Shown in pieces: positions 34,106-43,029 of a DNA stretch of 64,000 nt (within the stretch, counting starts at the first letter, position 1; each line of letters starts with the position of its first letter). The DNA comes from an uncultured Bacteroidales bacterium (GTDB taxonomy: Bacteria > Bacteroidota > Bacteroidia > Bacteroidales > Muribaculaceae), in assembly GCA_902762385.1 (NCBI GenBank), contig CACWNQ010000006.1, positions 1-64,000 of the forward strand, in the 5' to 3' direction. Both the position numbers and the translations under genes were made by a program. The notes beneath the pieces were generated by a model. That model was not told the DNA's origin. It saw only the letters and a list, made by a program, of their open reading frames with translations, and did no database searches.

Positions 34106-35044
34106 TCACTTAGCAAGACGGAGACCTATGTCATCGTCACCAAAGAGAGTTGGAACTTTGAAACGTTGAGTCACGCGACACACACTTGCAACACCATACC
34201 AACTACCACCACGTACAACTTTTTCCATGCCAGTAGCAGGTCCTGTTGGATTAGTTTGAGCCTGAGCGCTGTATTCTGCGAACCAGTCGCTGCAATATTC
34301 CCACACATTACCGCTCATGTCGTAAATATCCAACTCGTTAGGAGCTTTGGTCCCCACAACGTGTGACTCCCCATTAGAGTTCACATTACACCATGCAACA
34401 TCATTAATGGTGTTGCTGCCTGAATATAGATATCCATTGCTCTTATTACCTCCGCGAGCAGCAAACTCCCACTCAGCCTCGGTTGGAAGACGGAAGTTCT
34501 CACCGGTCATCTCATTGAGCTTGGCAATAAAATTCTGACACATTTCATAGTTGACATATTCAGTTGGGTATTGCAAGTTACCACCATGGCCACTGTAGTT
34601 CCACCCCATCACAGCCTGCCACAGTTCTTGTGTAACCTCGGTTTGGCCAATAGCAAACGAACTTACTGTTACTTGATGTACTGGCCCTTCATAATAGAAA
34701 TCTATCGAACTTTGGTAATTAGGATTACCCATCATGAATGTTCCACCCTCAACATTCACCATAACAAATTTCACACCGTTAACGGTATATTCAGTTGTGT
34801 TAGAAGGCATACCATTAAGTAGGACATTGTAGATTTCAGTTATATCGACCGATGAGATGTGGCCATCACCATTTACATCGTAGGCACTCTCGGGAAATTC
34901 CAAATTGCCATTCAGCAGATAATTGTAAAGCGCAGTAACATCAACGCTGGTCACGCTACCGTCACCATTCACGTCCCAACGACTTGCCGACATAGGCAAT
35001 GTTAGCATTGCAACTGCCCCGATTACAAGTAAAAATTTCTTCAT
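34106..35044 (-). CDS. Secreted dockerin-like plus SUMF1-domain protein
   Basis: 312 residues from the ATG at 35042-35044 (a TTG lies three codons upstream but the ATG gives the better signal peptide, MKKFLLVIGAVAMLTLPMSA). Residues about 24-80 hold two dockerin-type calcium repeats (DVNGDGSVTSVDVTALYNYL and DVNGDGHISSVDITEIYNVL), at the N-terminus, whereas they are usually C-terminal. Then a SUMF1/formylglycine-generating-like domain (about 85-312; GGTFMMGN, ETEVTQ-like GQTEVTQELW, RLPTEAEWEFAARGG, GNVWEY, VRGGSW). True FGE needs two copper-binding Cys near the end; here only one remains (ASVCRVTQR), so catalysis is doubtful. Confidence 0.85.
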   Translation of the reverse strand: MKKFLLVIGAVAMLTLPMSASRWDVNGDGSVTSVDVTALYNYLLNGNLEFPESAYDVNGDGHISSVDITEIYNVLLNGMPSNTTEYTVNGVKFVMVNVEGGTFMMGNPNYQSSIDFYYEGPVHQVTVSSFAIGQTEVTQELWQAVMGWNYSGHGGNLQYPTEYVNYEMCQNFIAKLNEMTGENFRLPTEAEWEFAARGGNKSNGYLYSGSNTINDVAWCNVNSNGESHVVGTKAPNELDIYDMSGNVWEYCSDWFAEYSAQAQTNPTGPATGMEKVVRGGSWYGVASVCRVTQRFKVPTLFGDDDIGLRLAK

Positions 35045-35083
35045 TATTTTCAAAGTTTTGATTTAATTATTAAATATTTTTGG

Positions 35084-35114
35084 CAAATATACGCTTTTCT
35101 TGTTACTCTTGCAA
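35084..35114 (-). promoter_or_regulatory. Promoter of dockerin/SUMF1 gene
   Basis: Minus-strand TTG (35114-35112), 20 bases, TATATTTG (35091-35084); about 33 bases to the start of the gene. Confidence 0.6.
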
Positions 35115-35137
35115 ATATTTAGTTACTATTCGTTTTG

Positions 35138-36052
35138 TTACGATTTCACCATACAAGCTGCGGTGCGCGCCGCAAGGCGAGCATTATTGAGCACTAGCTG
35201 TATGTTGGCATCCAAGCTGTTACCGCCTGTAATGTCTTTTATTTCGGCTAGCAAGAAAGGTGTAGTTTCCTTACCCTTTATGCCCAATTCCAAACTTTTC
35301 TTCACTGCACGGTCGATGGCAGAATTGATATAGTCGGGATCAAGCGAATATTCCTCAGGAATTGGGTTTGTAACAAGCATACCACCTGCAAGTCCCATTT
35401 CAAGCTTCGCGTTGAATGCAGCAGCGAGTTCCTCGGGAGTATCGATGCGATAATCCACTTTAAAACCACTCTTGCGAGTGTAGAAAGCTGGCAACTCCTC
35501 GGTGCCATAACCAATCACTGGCACGCCCTTTGTCTCAAGATATTCGAGCGTGAGCCCTAGGTCAAGTATCGACTTTGCTCCAGCGCAAATCACCATCACG
35601 GAAGTTTGAGCAAGTTCTTCAAGGTCGGCACTTATATCCATAGTGGTCTCAGCACCACGGTGCACTCCACCAATGCCACCAGTTGCAAACACCTTGATTC
35701 CCGCCATAGCAGCTATTATCATAGTGGTTGTAACCGTGGTGGCGCCATCTTCGCCACGTGCGATAAGTACTGGCAGATCACGACGCGAAGCCTTGGTCAC
35801 AGCCTGGCCTTTCTTACCCAGATATTCGATTTCCTCAGGTGTACAGCCAGCTTTCAGTTTGCCGCCAATGATAGCAATGGTTGCAGGCACAGCACCATTG
35901 TCTCTTATGGTCTGCTCCACCTTCAATGCCGTTTCCACATTCTGTGGGTAAGGCATGCCATGTGATATAATTGTCGACTCAAGCGCCACAACAGGCTTAC
36001 CTGCCTCGAGGGCATCTTTCACTTCTTGCGATATAGATAAGTATTTATTCAT
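35138..36052 (-). CDS. psuG: Pseudouridine-5'-phosphate glycosidase
   Basis: 304 residues, cleaves pseudouridine 5'-phosphate to uracil and ribose 5-phosphate using Mn2+. Family signatures: VALESTIISHGMPYPQN (about 22), ATIAIIGGKLKAG, ARGEDGATTVTTTM with the catalytic-site residues, FATGGIGGVHRGAETTMDIS and GYGTEELPAFYTRKSG. The length is normal. It sits 18 bases after the PfkB kinase gene, the usual partner, which makes the substrate of that enzyme. Confidence 0.95.
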   Translation of the reverse strand: MNKYLSISQEVKDALEAGKPVVALESTIISHGMPYPQNVETALKVEQTIRDNGAVPATIAIIGGKLKAGCTPEEIEYLGKKGQAVTKASRRDLPVLIARGEDGATTVTTTMIIAAMAGIKVFATGGIGGVHRGAETTMDISADLEELAQTSVMVICAGAKSILDLGLTLEYLETKGVPVIGYGTEELPAFYTRKSGFKVDYRIDTPEELAAAFNAKLEMGLAGGMLVTNPIPEEYSLDPDYINSAIDRAVKKSLELGIKGKETTPFLLAEIKDITGGNSLDANIQLVLNNARLAARTAACMVKS

Positions 36053-36070
36053 TTTAAAAGGAAAAAGGAG

Positions 36071-36961
36071 TTAAAGATAAAGTTTTTTGATATTGTCATT
36101 TACAGCATTCTTTGATTGCAGGGCGAGAGCAGCGGCTTTAACGCCCATAGAGCACACTTCCCGCATAGTAGCGCCGCTAAGTTCAGCATGGACCACTGCC
36201 GCCATAAATGCATCGCCAGCGCCAGTGGCATTTACCACCGTCACAGCTTGTGATGGTTCTACATGGCTCTGGCTACCATCGTGACAATACACACCTCGCG
36301 CGCCCATTGTGATGTAGATACGTGTCACACCTTTCTCGACAAACCATCGCGCCATTGCCTCGACATCGCCCTTAATACCGCTCAAAGCCACCGCCTCGAG
36401 TTGATTCACTTTCACAATAATAGGCATAGAACGTGATACATCGAGCATTGCCTTAATTTTCATTGCCTTAGCTGCCGATGTAGCATCTACATAGAGTGGC
36501 ACGGCGCATCGCTCAGCAAGATATCTTAGTACATCCTCGCTAAGGTTACAGTCAGTCACTACAGCATCACTAGCATTGATGCTATCGATATAGGTCTCCA
36601 CCATTTCGGTTGTGAGATGCGACATGAGTTCCATGTCGGCAGCACCTGCCTGCATCTCACCATTATGGTCGTTTACGCATATGAAATAGTTGCTCCTAGC
36701 CCCTGCCACCTCGAGTATTGGGTCGACGGTCATGCCCACTCTACGGCAGTCGTCACGCAGACTAAGGGCTATACTATCGTCGCCAAACACAGTGAACAGC
36801 CTTACCTGCTCGCCCATCAGGCACAAGTTATGCGCAATATTGCGACCAACACCGCCAAAAGCAATTTCCACACGGCTTGGGTTGGAATCACACGGCACAT
36901 ACCGTCCTATCGGGCTGGCAGTTATGTCAACATTTGCAGCACCTATTACTGTAATTCTCAT
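36071..36961 (-). CDS. psuK: Pseudouridine kinase, PfkB family
   Basis: 296 residues, ribokinase fold. Seen: an N-terminal DITASPIG, the substrate-binding FGGVGRNIAHNLCLMGEQ (about 32), and the phosphate-anion-hole motif VNATGAGDAFMAAV (about 243) with the catalytic Asp. By sequence alone it could be another sugar kinase; its position directly before psuG assigns pseudouridine. It begins two bases after the upstream flavoprotein stop, so the two are translationally close. Confidence 0.9.
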   Translation of the reverse strand: MRITVIGAANVDITASPIGRYVPCDSNPSRVEIAFGGVGRNIAHNLCLMGEQVRLFTVFGDDSIALSLRDDCRRVGMTVDPILEVAGARSNYFICVNDHNGEMQAGAADMELMSHLTTEMVETYIDSINASDAVVTDCNLSEDVLRYLAERCAVPLYVDATSAAKAMKIKAMLDVSRSMPIIVKVNQLEAVALSGIKGDVEAMARWFVEKGVTRIYITMGARGVYCHDGSQSHVEPSQAVTVVNATGAGDAFMAAVVHAELSGATMREVCSMGVKAAALALQSKNAVNDNIKKLYL

Positions 36962-36963
36962 TA

Positions 36964-38538
36964 TTATTTAATTATGAATTGTGCATTGAATAGAGCATCG
37001 GCGCAGCGCTCACCGTCGATGGCGCTCGACACGATGCCACCAGCATAACCGGCTCCCTCGCCACAGGGATATAGGCCCTTCACATCGATGTGGTGCAGCA
37101 GTTCGCTGTCGCGAGTGATACGCAGGGGCGACGAAGTGCGGGTCTCCACACCTATCACTATCGCCTCATTGGTCAAGAAACCACGCGCCTGGCGGTCAAA
37201 TATTTTGAAGCCTTTAGTCAAGCGATGACTGATAAATTGTGGCAACCACTGGTCAAGGCGCGATGGTTGGAGTCCAGCAGCATACGACGAAGGGGGAATG
37301 AGTTTCGAAGCTTTTCCTTGCACAAAGTCGAGCATGCGTTGCGCTCCAGCACACTGGCTATTGCCTGCCATCTGGTAACAACGCTCCTCGAGAGCTTCTT
37401 GAAAGCGCATTACACGCAAAACGCCATATTGGTGGAATCGCTTAGGCACATCGTCGGGTCGCACCTCAACCACCATGCCGCTATTGGCCCAATAGGTGCC
37501 TCGAGTGCTTGGCGACATACCGTTCACTACCAGTTGTCCTGGCTGGCTTGCTGCTGGCACCACAACGCCACCGGGGCACATGCAAAACGAATAAACGCCA
37601 CGGTCGTTGACCTGCGTAACAAAGCTGTACTCGGCTGCGGGCAGATAGTCGCCACGTCCACCACTCTTGTGATATTGTATCTGGTCAATGAGATGCTGTG
37701 GATGCTCAAGACGCACGCCCACGGCAATGCCCTTTTCCTCCATCGAGATATTGGCATCATAAAGCATCTCATACACGTCGCGTGCTGAGTGACCTGTTGC
37801 AAGAATTACTGGACCATGAAATTCCTCTCCTGTAGAACTTTTAACACCTGTAACCTCGCGTTCATCGCTTATAATCAACTCGGTCACTCTTGTGCCGAAG
37901 TGCACTTCGCCCCCACTGTCAAGGATAGTGTTGCGCATGTTCTCAATTATACCGGGCAACTTGTCGCTGCCAATGTGAGGATGAGCATCAATCAGGATGT
38001 CCTCACTTGCTCCATGCTGGTGGAAGATTCCCAAGATGCGTTCCACCGAACCACGCTTCTTGCTGCGCGTGTAGAGTTTGCCGTCGCTATAAGCTCCTGC
38101 TCCACCCTCGCCAAAGCAGTAATTGCTGTCGGGGTCAACAATTCCCAATCGGGAGATTGCCGCAACGTCAATACGGCGCTCCTTCACGTTCTTGCCACGC
38201 TCGAGCACAATGGGCTTCACACCAAGTTCTATTAAACGTAACGCTGCAAAGAGTCCACCAGGACCTGCACCCACCACAATCGCTTGGCGGTCGCCTTTCA
38301 CACGGTGATACACTATGGGGGGCACCAGATAGTCGGCCTTCATGGGCTCATCTATGTAGGCCCGGACTTTGAGGTTGACCATCACGCGCTCTTTGCGTGC
38401 ATCGATTGAGCGCTTGATTATGCGCACACCACTCAAGCGTCGCCGCATTATGCCCTCTTGCTTAGCCACCACTTCCTCAACGGCATCAATGAAATGTGCT
38501 GTGCGAGGATCTAACCGCAGTTGTATTTCTTTTATCAT
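36964..38538 (-). CDS. FAD-dependent oxidoreductase, COG2509-like
   Basis: About 524 residues from the ATG at 38536-38538; an in-frame upstream start at 38574 would overlap marC. A ~85-residue N-terminal domain (IKEIQLRLDPRTA) precedes a dinucleotide-binding motif VVGAGPGGLFAALRL (about 88), FGEGGAGAYSDGKLYTR (about 150) and a C-terminal GLYPCGEGAGYAGGIVSSA. This is the large uncharacterised family of FAD proteins related to YtfM/HI0933-type reductases. The reaction is unknown. Its close coupling to psuK suggests a tie to nucleoside salvage, but gene order alone is thin evidence. Confidence 0.82.
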   Translation of the reverse strand: MIKEIQLRLDPRTAHFIDAVEEVVAKQEGIMRRRLSGVRIIKRSIDARKERVMVNLKVRAYIDEPMKADYLVPPIVYHRVKGDRQAIVVGAGPGGLFAALRLIELGVKPIVLERGKNVKERRIDVAAISRLGIVDPDSNYCFGEGGAGAYSDGKLYTRSKKRGSVERILGIFHQHGASEDILIDAHPHIGSDKLPGIIENMRNTILDSGGEVHFGTRVTELIISDEREVTGVKSSTGEEFHGPVILATGHSARDVYEMLYDANISMEEKGIAVGVRLEHPQHLIDQIQYHKSGGRGDYLPAAEYSFVTQVNDRGVYSFCMCPGGVVVPAASQPGQLVVNGMSPSTRGTYWANSGMVVEVRPDDVPKRFHQYGVLRVMRFQEALEERCYQMAGNSQCAGAQRMLDFVQGKASKLIPPSSYAAGLQPSRLDQWLPQFISHRLTKGFKIFDRQARGFLTNEAIVIGVETRTSSPLRITRDSELLHHIDVKGLYPCGEGAGYAGGIVSSAIDGERCADALFNAQFIIK

Positions 38539-38548
38539 AATTTTTCTA

Positions 38549-39127
38549 TCAGAAAAGTTTTGCAAGGTTCTCACTCATCATCTTCACCGACATGGCGAGC
38601 AAGATGATACCAAAGAACTTGCGCAAGAAGAATATGCCACCTTCACCCAGGAATTTCTGTATCTTATCAGTCGCTTTGATGACGACAAACACCCATACCA
38701 TATTGAGAGCCAACCCAATGAGAATATTGATGTCTTCATACATAGCTTTGAGTGAAATCAAAGTGGTTAGCACACCGGCGCCTGCAATCAACGGAAAAAC
38801 CATAGGCACAATGGTTGCACCACCACTTGGGGCATTGTTCTTGAAAATCTCCACATCGAGTATCATCTCAAGCGCCATCAGGAACATCAAGAAGCCACCG
38901 GCTGCAGCAAACGACTGGATATTGCAGTTAAATATCTCAAGAATCCAATAGCCACCATAGTAGAATCCCACCATCACGATGGCCGAATACAATGTTGCCT
39001 TCCAAGCGCTTATCTCACGTCCTTTGGCACGAAGGTCCATGATAATAGGCACAGAGCCCACTATATCAATGATACTGAGCAATACTAATGCTGAACTCAG
39101 AATTTGTGTAAAATTTATGTTTCCCAT
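38549..39127 (-). CDS. MarC family membrane protein
   Basis: 192 residues from the ATG at 39125-39127, chosen because MGNINFTQILSS starts the first membrane helix. Six membrane segments with the family pattern (LLSIIDIVGSVPIIMDL near the N-terminus; GAGVLTTLISLK in the middle; KFFGIILLAMSVKM at the end). MarC proteins are inner-membrane proteins of unsettled function, once linked to drug resistance. It lies 10 bases before the flavoprotein gene and 38 after the transporter. Confidence 0.85.
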   Translation of the reverse strand: MGNINFTQILSSALVLLSIIDIVGSVPIIMDLRAKGREISAWKATLYSAIVMVGFYYGGYWILEIFNCNIQSFAAAGGFLMFLMALEMILDVEIFKNNAPSGGATIVPMVFPLIAGAGVLTTLISLKAMYEDINILIGLALNMVWVFVVIKATDKIQKFLGEGGIFFLRKFFGIILLAMSVKMMSENLAKLF

Positions 39128-39165
39128 GACTTCTAACGCATAATTAATTCTCAACAGTTACTGTC

Positions 39166-40857
39166 TCATGCAAGCGCCAGGATTATGAGCTGTGCCGTTA
39201 TCACGCGCAAGAACATCGTGAGCGGATAAACGGTACTATAGGCCACCGAGGGAGCATCGTTGCCTGCAGTCTTGTTGGCGTAGGCAAGTGCAGGAGGATC
39301 GGTCGTTGCGCCAGCCACCATACCCATAATCGTGCAGTAGTTCAACTTAAACTTTCCTCGTGCCACCAGTGTGACTATAAACAATGGAATAAAGGTTATC
39401 AGGAAACCATACAGTACCCAACGAGCGCCCTGTGCGTTAAATACCGTTTCGGCAAAATTACCACCGGCTGCAATGCCCACACTGGCAAGGAAGAGGCAAA
39501 TTCCCAGTTCTCGCAAAAGCAAGTTAGAGCTACTGCTTGTATAGGTGATGAGCTTGAGTTTATAACCATATCTACCGAGCAAAATCGCCACAATTAATGG
39601 TCCACCAGCAAGACCAAGCTTCATGGGCACGCTCATTCCTGGCAACATCAGCGGGATGCTACCCAAGATAATACCCATTACTATGCCAATAAACATTGTG
39701 AAAATATTGGGATGGTCAAGGGCCTTTTCCGAGTTGCCCAGATAATTGGCAAGGCGGTCAATGTCTTTAATGTTGCCTACCACGGTGAGACGGTCACCTA
39801 CCTGCAACGCAAGGTTAGGGCTAGCGAGCAGGTCAAGGCCAGCACGGTGTACGCGTGTGACATTAAGTTTGAAGCCCATACGAAGTCGCAACGAACCGAG
39901 TTTGCGACCTGAGAATTCGCTTTTGGTCACCACTATGCGACGTGCTGTCACTGGGTCGGGGTCGGCCTTCCAGTCCATCTTCTCATGAGGACCAAGCACA
40001 GCGTCAAACATCTCCTCATCTTGCTGGCTCATAACAACGAGTAAAAGGTCGCCTTCCTCAATAATTGTCTCACTAACAGGAATGTGGACGTGACCGTCGC
40101 CCTTGCGAATGCGCGAAATGATGAAATTATGGTCAATAATCTGGTGCAAATGATGAATGGTAGAACCAATTATAAGCTTATTTGTAACCTTATAAGTTAC
40201 AAGATGAGGCTGAAGCTGGGAATTGGTCTTATCGTCTTCTATCTCTTTTGACTCCTTGTCAACACCAATCTTGAAAATTACCTTCAGCACAATAAACGAT
40301 AAAATAATTCCTACCACACCAAGAGGATAGGCTGCGGCATATCCCATCGACATTGACTCGTTCAATGCACTGGCAGCATCGCCTTGGGTCTCAATAAGCG
40401 TCTGCTGAGCTGCACCAAGGCCAGGGGTATTGGTAATAGCACCCGAAAGAATTCCCACCATGTCGGTAATACTCGTATCGCCAACGCCAAAATAAATGCC
40501 AAGTGCAACAGCGATATTAAGCACAATGATGGAAATGGCCAAGCAGTTAAGTAGCAAGCCACCATGCTTAAATGAAGAGAAGAACGATGGACCCACTTGT
40601 AGACCTATCGAGAAAATGAACAGAATCAGTCCAAACTCCTGAATGAACTTCAATGTATTCATATCAATTTGCAGCCCAAAGTGACCAGCAAGGATACCCA
40701 CAAAGAGCACAAAAGTGGCACCAAGCGAGATTCCTTTGATTCTCACCTTACCTAAAATTACTCCCAAGGCAATAACAATGGCGTAGATGAATATAGAATG
40801 TGCCACGCCAGTACCAGTCAATATTTCTGTAAACCAGTTCATTGTATCAAGCTTCAT
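39166..40857 (-). CDS. AspT/YidE-like transporter with TrkA-C domains
   Basis: 563 residues: two membrane halves (about 1-190 and 370-563) related to the duplicated AspT/YidE fold, with two TrkA-C regulatory domains between (about 210-370; GSTIHHLHQIIDHNFIISR and GRKLGSLRLRMGFKLNVTRV). The family motif GAITNTPGLGAAQQ (about 137) and its second-half match GATTDPPALAYANKTAG (about 520) are clear. AspT exchanges aspartate for alanine, but most homologues have no known substrate. It is the first gene of a possible five-gene run to psuG. A second in-frame ATG lies five codons in. Confidence 0.85.
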   Translation of the reverse strand: MKLDTMNWFTEILTGTGVAHSIFIYAIVIALGVILGKVRIKGISLGATFVLFVGILAGHFGLQIDMNTLKFIQEFGLILFIFSIGLQVGPSFFSSFKHGGLLLNCLAISIIVLNIAVALGIYFGVGDTSITDMVGILSGAITNTPGLGAAQQTLIETQGDAASALNESMSMGYAAAYPLGVVGIILSFIVLKVIFKIGVDKESKEIEDDKTNSQLQPHLVTYKVTNKLIIGSTIHHLHQIIDHNFIISRIRKGDGHVHIPVSETIIEEGDLLLVVMSQQDEEMFDAVLGPHEKMDWKADPDPVTARRIVVTKSEFSGRKLGSLRLRMGFKLNVTRVHRAGLDLLASPNLALQVGDRLTVVGNIKDIDRLANYLGNSEKALDHPNIFTMFIGIVMGIILGSIPLMLPGMSVPMKLGLAGGPLIVAILLGRYGYKLKLITYTSSSSNLLLRELGICLFLASVGIAAGGNFAETVFNAQGARWVLYGFLITFIPLFIVTLVARGKFKLNYCTIMGMVAGATTDPPALAYANKTAGNDAPSVAYSTVYPLTMFLRVITAQLIILALA

Positions 40858-40914
40858 TTATTCTTTTATGCTACCGTTTTTAATAGCTAACGATTAATCA
40901 ATCTTTTCAATTTG

Positions 40915-40922
40915 CAAAGGTA
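40915..40922 (-). promoter_or_regulatory. -7 box of AspT-like transporter
   Basis: TACCTTTG on the minus strand, 58 bases before the ATG. The place where TTG is expected is taken by the heptanucleotide array at 40929-40963. Confidence 0.45.
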
Positions 40923-40928
40923 GTAAAA

Positions 40929-40963
40929 AGTTTTCAGTTCTAAGTTTTCAGTCTTCAGTTTTT
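40929..40963. repeat. Heptad array over -33 region
   Basis: Five units AGTTTTC, AGTTCTA, AGTTTTC, AGTCTTC, AGTTTTT with a period of 7, directly upstream of the -7 box of the transporter gene. The rest of the 328-base gap to argS holds only the argS promoter and one imperfect hairpin (about 40986-41011). Confidence 0.65.
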
Positions 40964-41121
40964 GTTTCAAAACAACGAAAAAGAGCACCTCGATCGACGT
41001 GTCGCTCTATTCCTTTAAAAGGCATTATTATTTCAGCTTATAAAACAAAACACCACTTGCTCTGAAAAGATATTTCAAAAATTAGCATATTTGTAAATTT
41101 TGCTTGATTGTGCATTATGAA

Positions 41122-41153
41122 TTGTGCATTATAAATTATTTTAACTACCTTTG
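41122..41153 (+). promoter_or_regulatory. Promoter of argS
   Basis: TTG (41122-41124), 21 bases, TACCTTTG (41146-41153); about 33 bases to the ATG. Confidence 0.6.
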
Positions 41154-41185
41154 CAGTTTGGAAATCAATAAATACATATATAATT

Positions 41186-42967
41186 ATGTCGATTGAAAAT
41201 ATACTTTCACAAGCTACCGCACAGGCGGTGAATGAATTATATGGCTTAGACGTAGAGCCGCAAACCATTGTGCCTCAAGCCACCCGCAAGGAGTTTGAGG
41301 GCAACCTCACCATCGTGGTGTTCCCCTTCTTGAGGGCATCACACAAGGCTCCCGACGCCACAGCACAAGAGATTGGAGAATATCTCGCTGCTCACTGTGA
41401 GGCTGTCGAGAAGTTCAACGTCATTAAGGGCTTTCTTAACATCAGTATCAAGCCTTCGTTCTGGGCTCAGCTGCTCGACAACATCAGCCGCGATGAGAAC
41501 TACGGCTTCAAGCAGGAAACTCCCGATAGCAAACTCGTGATGATTGAGTACAGTTCGCCCAACACCAACAAGCCACTTCATCTGGGCCACGTGCGCAACA
41601 ACCTACTGGGCTTCAGCCTCTCGCAGATTATGAAAGCCAACGGCAACAAGGTGGTAAAGACCAACATCGTGAACGACCGTGGCATCCACATCTGCAAGTC
41701 GATGCTCGCTTGGCTCAAGTGGGGCAACGGCGCCACTCCCGAGAGCACTGGCAAGAAGGGCGACCACCTGATTGGCGACTTCTATGTGCTCTTCGACAAG
41801 CATTACAAGGCCGAAATCAAGGAGATTGCCGAAGCTCAAGGCATCAGCGAAGAGGAAGCCGAAAAGAAGTCAACCCTCATGCAGGAAGCTCGTGAAATGC
41901 TCAAGAAGTGGGAGGACAATGATCCTGAGGTGCGCGCCCTGTGGGAAAAGATGAATTCATGGGTTTATGCTGGCTTCGACGAGACCTACCGTCGCATGGG
42001 CGTAGACTTCGACAAGATTTATTATGAAAGCCAGACTTACCTTGAGGGCAAGGAAAAGGTTGAGGAAGGACTCGAAAAAGGCGTGTTCTACCGCAAGGAA
42101 GACAACAGCGTGTGGGCCGACCTCACACCCGATGGACTCGACCACAAGCTCCTACTGCGCAGCGATGGCACTAGCGTCTATATGACTCAAGATATTGGCA
42201 CCGCTAAGCTCCGCTATCAGGACTACCCTATCGACAAGATGATTTATGTAGTGGGAAACGAGCAGAACTACCATTTCCAGGTATTGTCGCTTTTGCTCGA
42301 TAAACTGGGCTTTAAGTGGGGCAAAGACCTCATCCATTTCTCTTATGGTATGGTTGAGCTACCTCACGGCAAGATGAAATCACGCGAGGGAACAGTGGTC
42401 GATGCCGATGACCTCATGGACAAGATGGTTGAAGACGCTCTGGCTATGACCAGCGACCGCCTCGAGGGCATGACACCCGACGAGAAACTCGAGGTTGCAC
42501 GCATCATTGGCATGGGTGCGCTCAAGTATTTCATTCTCAAGGTTGACCCACGCAAGAACATGCTGTTCAACCCTGCCGAAAGTATCGACTTCAACGGCAA
42601 CACCGGACCATTCATCCAGTACACCTATGCTCGCATCCAGTCGCTGCAGCGCAAGGCCGGCGACAACCTGCCTGCACTCAACGTCGATGCCGTTACTCCC
42701 AACGAGAAAGAGATTGCTATAATTCAACGCGTCGCCGACTTCCCAGCTGTAGTAGAAGAGGCTGGCAAGACCTACAGTCCTGCGCTCATTGCCAACTACA
42801 CCTATGAACTTGCTAAAGAGTTCAACCAGTTCTACCACGACTACAGCATCCTCAAGGAGGAAGACGAGAACGTGAAAGTGTTCCGACTCGAGCTCTCACG
42901 CACCGTGGCTGGCGTCATCAAGCGCGCATTCTCACTCCTAGGCATAGAAGTCCCCGAAAGAATGTAA
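41186..42967 (+). CDS. argS: Arginyl-tRNA synthetase
   Basis: 593 residues, class I. The N-terminal ArgRS additional domain (about 1-95) recognises the tRNA D-loop. The catalytic domain has SSPNTNKPLHLGHVRNN (HIGH-type site, about 124) and HGKMKSREGTVV (KMSKS-type, about 393). The DALR-type helical anticodon domain ends the protein (FSLLGIEVPERM is the typical last segment). The length is normal and all domains are intact. It is transcribed alone. Confidence 0.97.
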   Translation: MSIENILSQATAQAVNELYGLDVEPQTIVPQATRKEFEGNLTIVVFPFLRASHKAPDATAQEIGEYLAAHCEAVEKFNVIKGFLNISIKPSFWAQLLDNISRDENYGFKQETPDSKLVMIEYSSPNTNKPLHLGHVRNNLLGFSLSQIMKANGNKVVKTNIVNDRGIHICKSMLAWLKWGNGATPESTGKKGDHLIGDFYVLFDKHYKAEIKEIAEAQGISEEEAEKKSTLMQEAREMLKKWEDNDPEVRALWEKMNSWVYAGFDETYRRMGVDFDKIYYESQTYLEGKEKVEEGLEKGVFYRKEDNSVWADLTPDGLDHKLLLRSDGTSVYMTQDIGTAKLRYQDYPIDKMIYVVGNEQNYHFQVLSLLLDKLGFKWGKDLIHFSYGMVELPHGKMKSREGTVVDADDLMDKMVEDALAMTSDRLEGMTPDEKLEVARIIGMGALKYFILKVDPRKNMLFNPAESIDFNGNTGPFIQYTYARIQSLQRKAGDNLPALNVDAVTPNEKEIAIIQRVADFPAVVEEAGKTYSPALIANYTYELAKEFNQFYHDYSILKEEDENVKVFRLELSRTVAGVIKRAFSLLGIEVPERM

Positions 42968-43029
42968 TTTTTGGCACACTTTTTGCCATACATTATTTTT
43001 TGAATGAAACAAACTAACAACTATAAATT

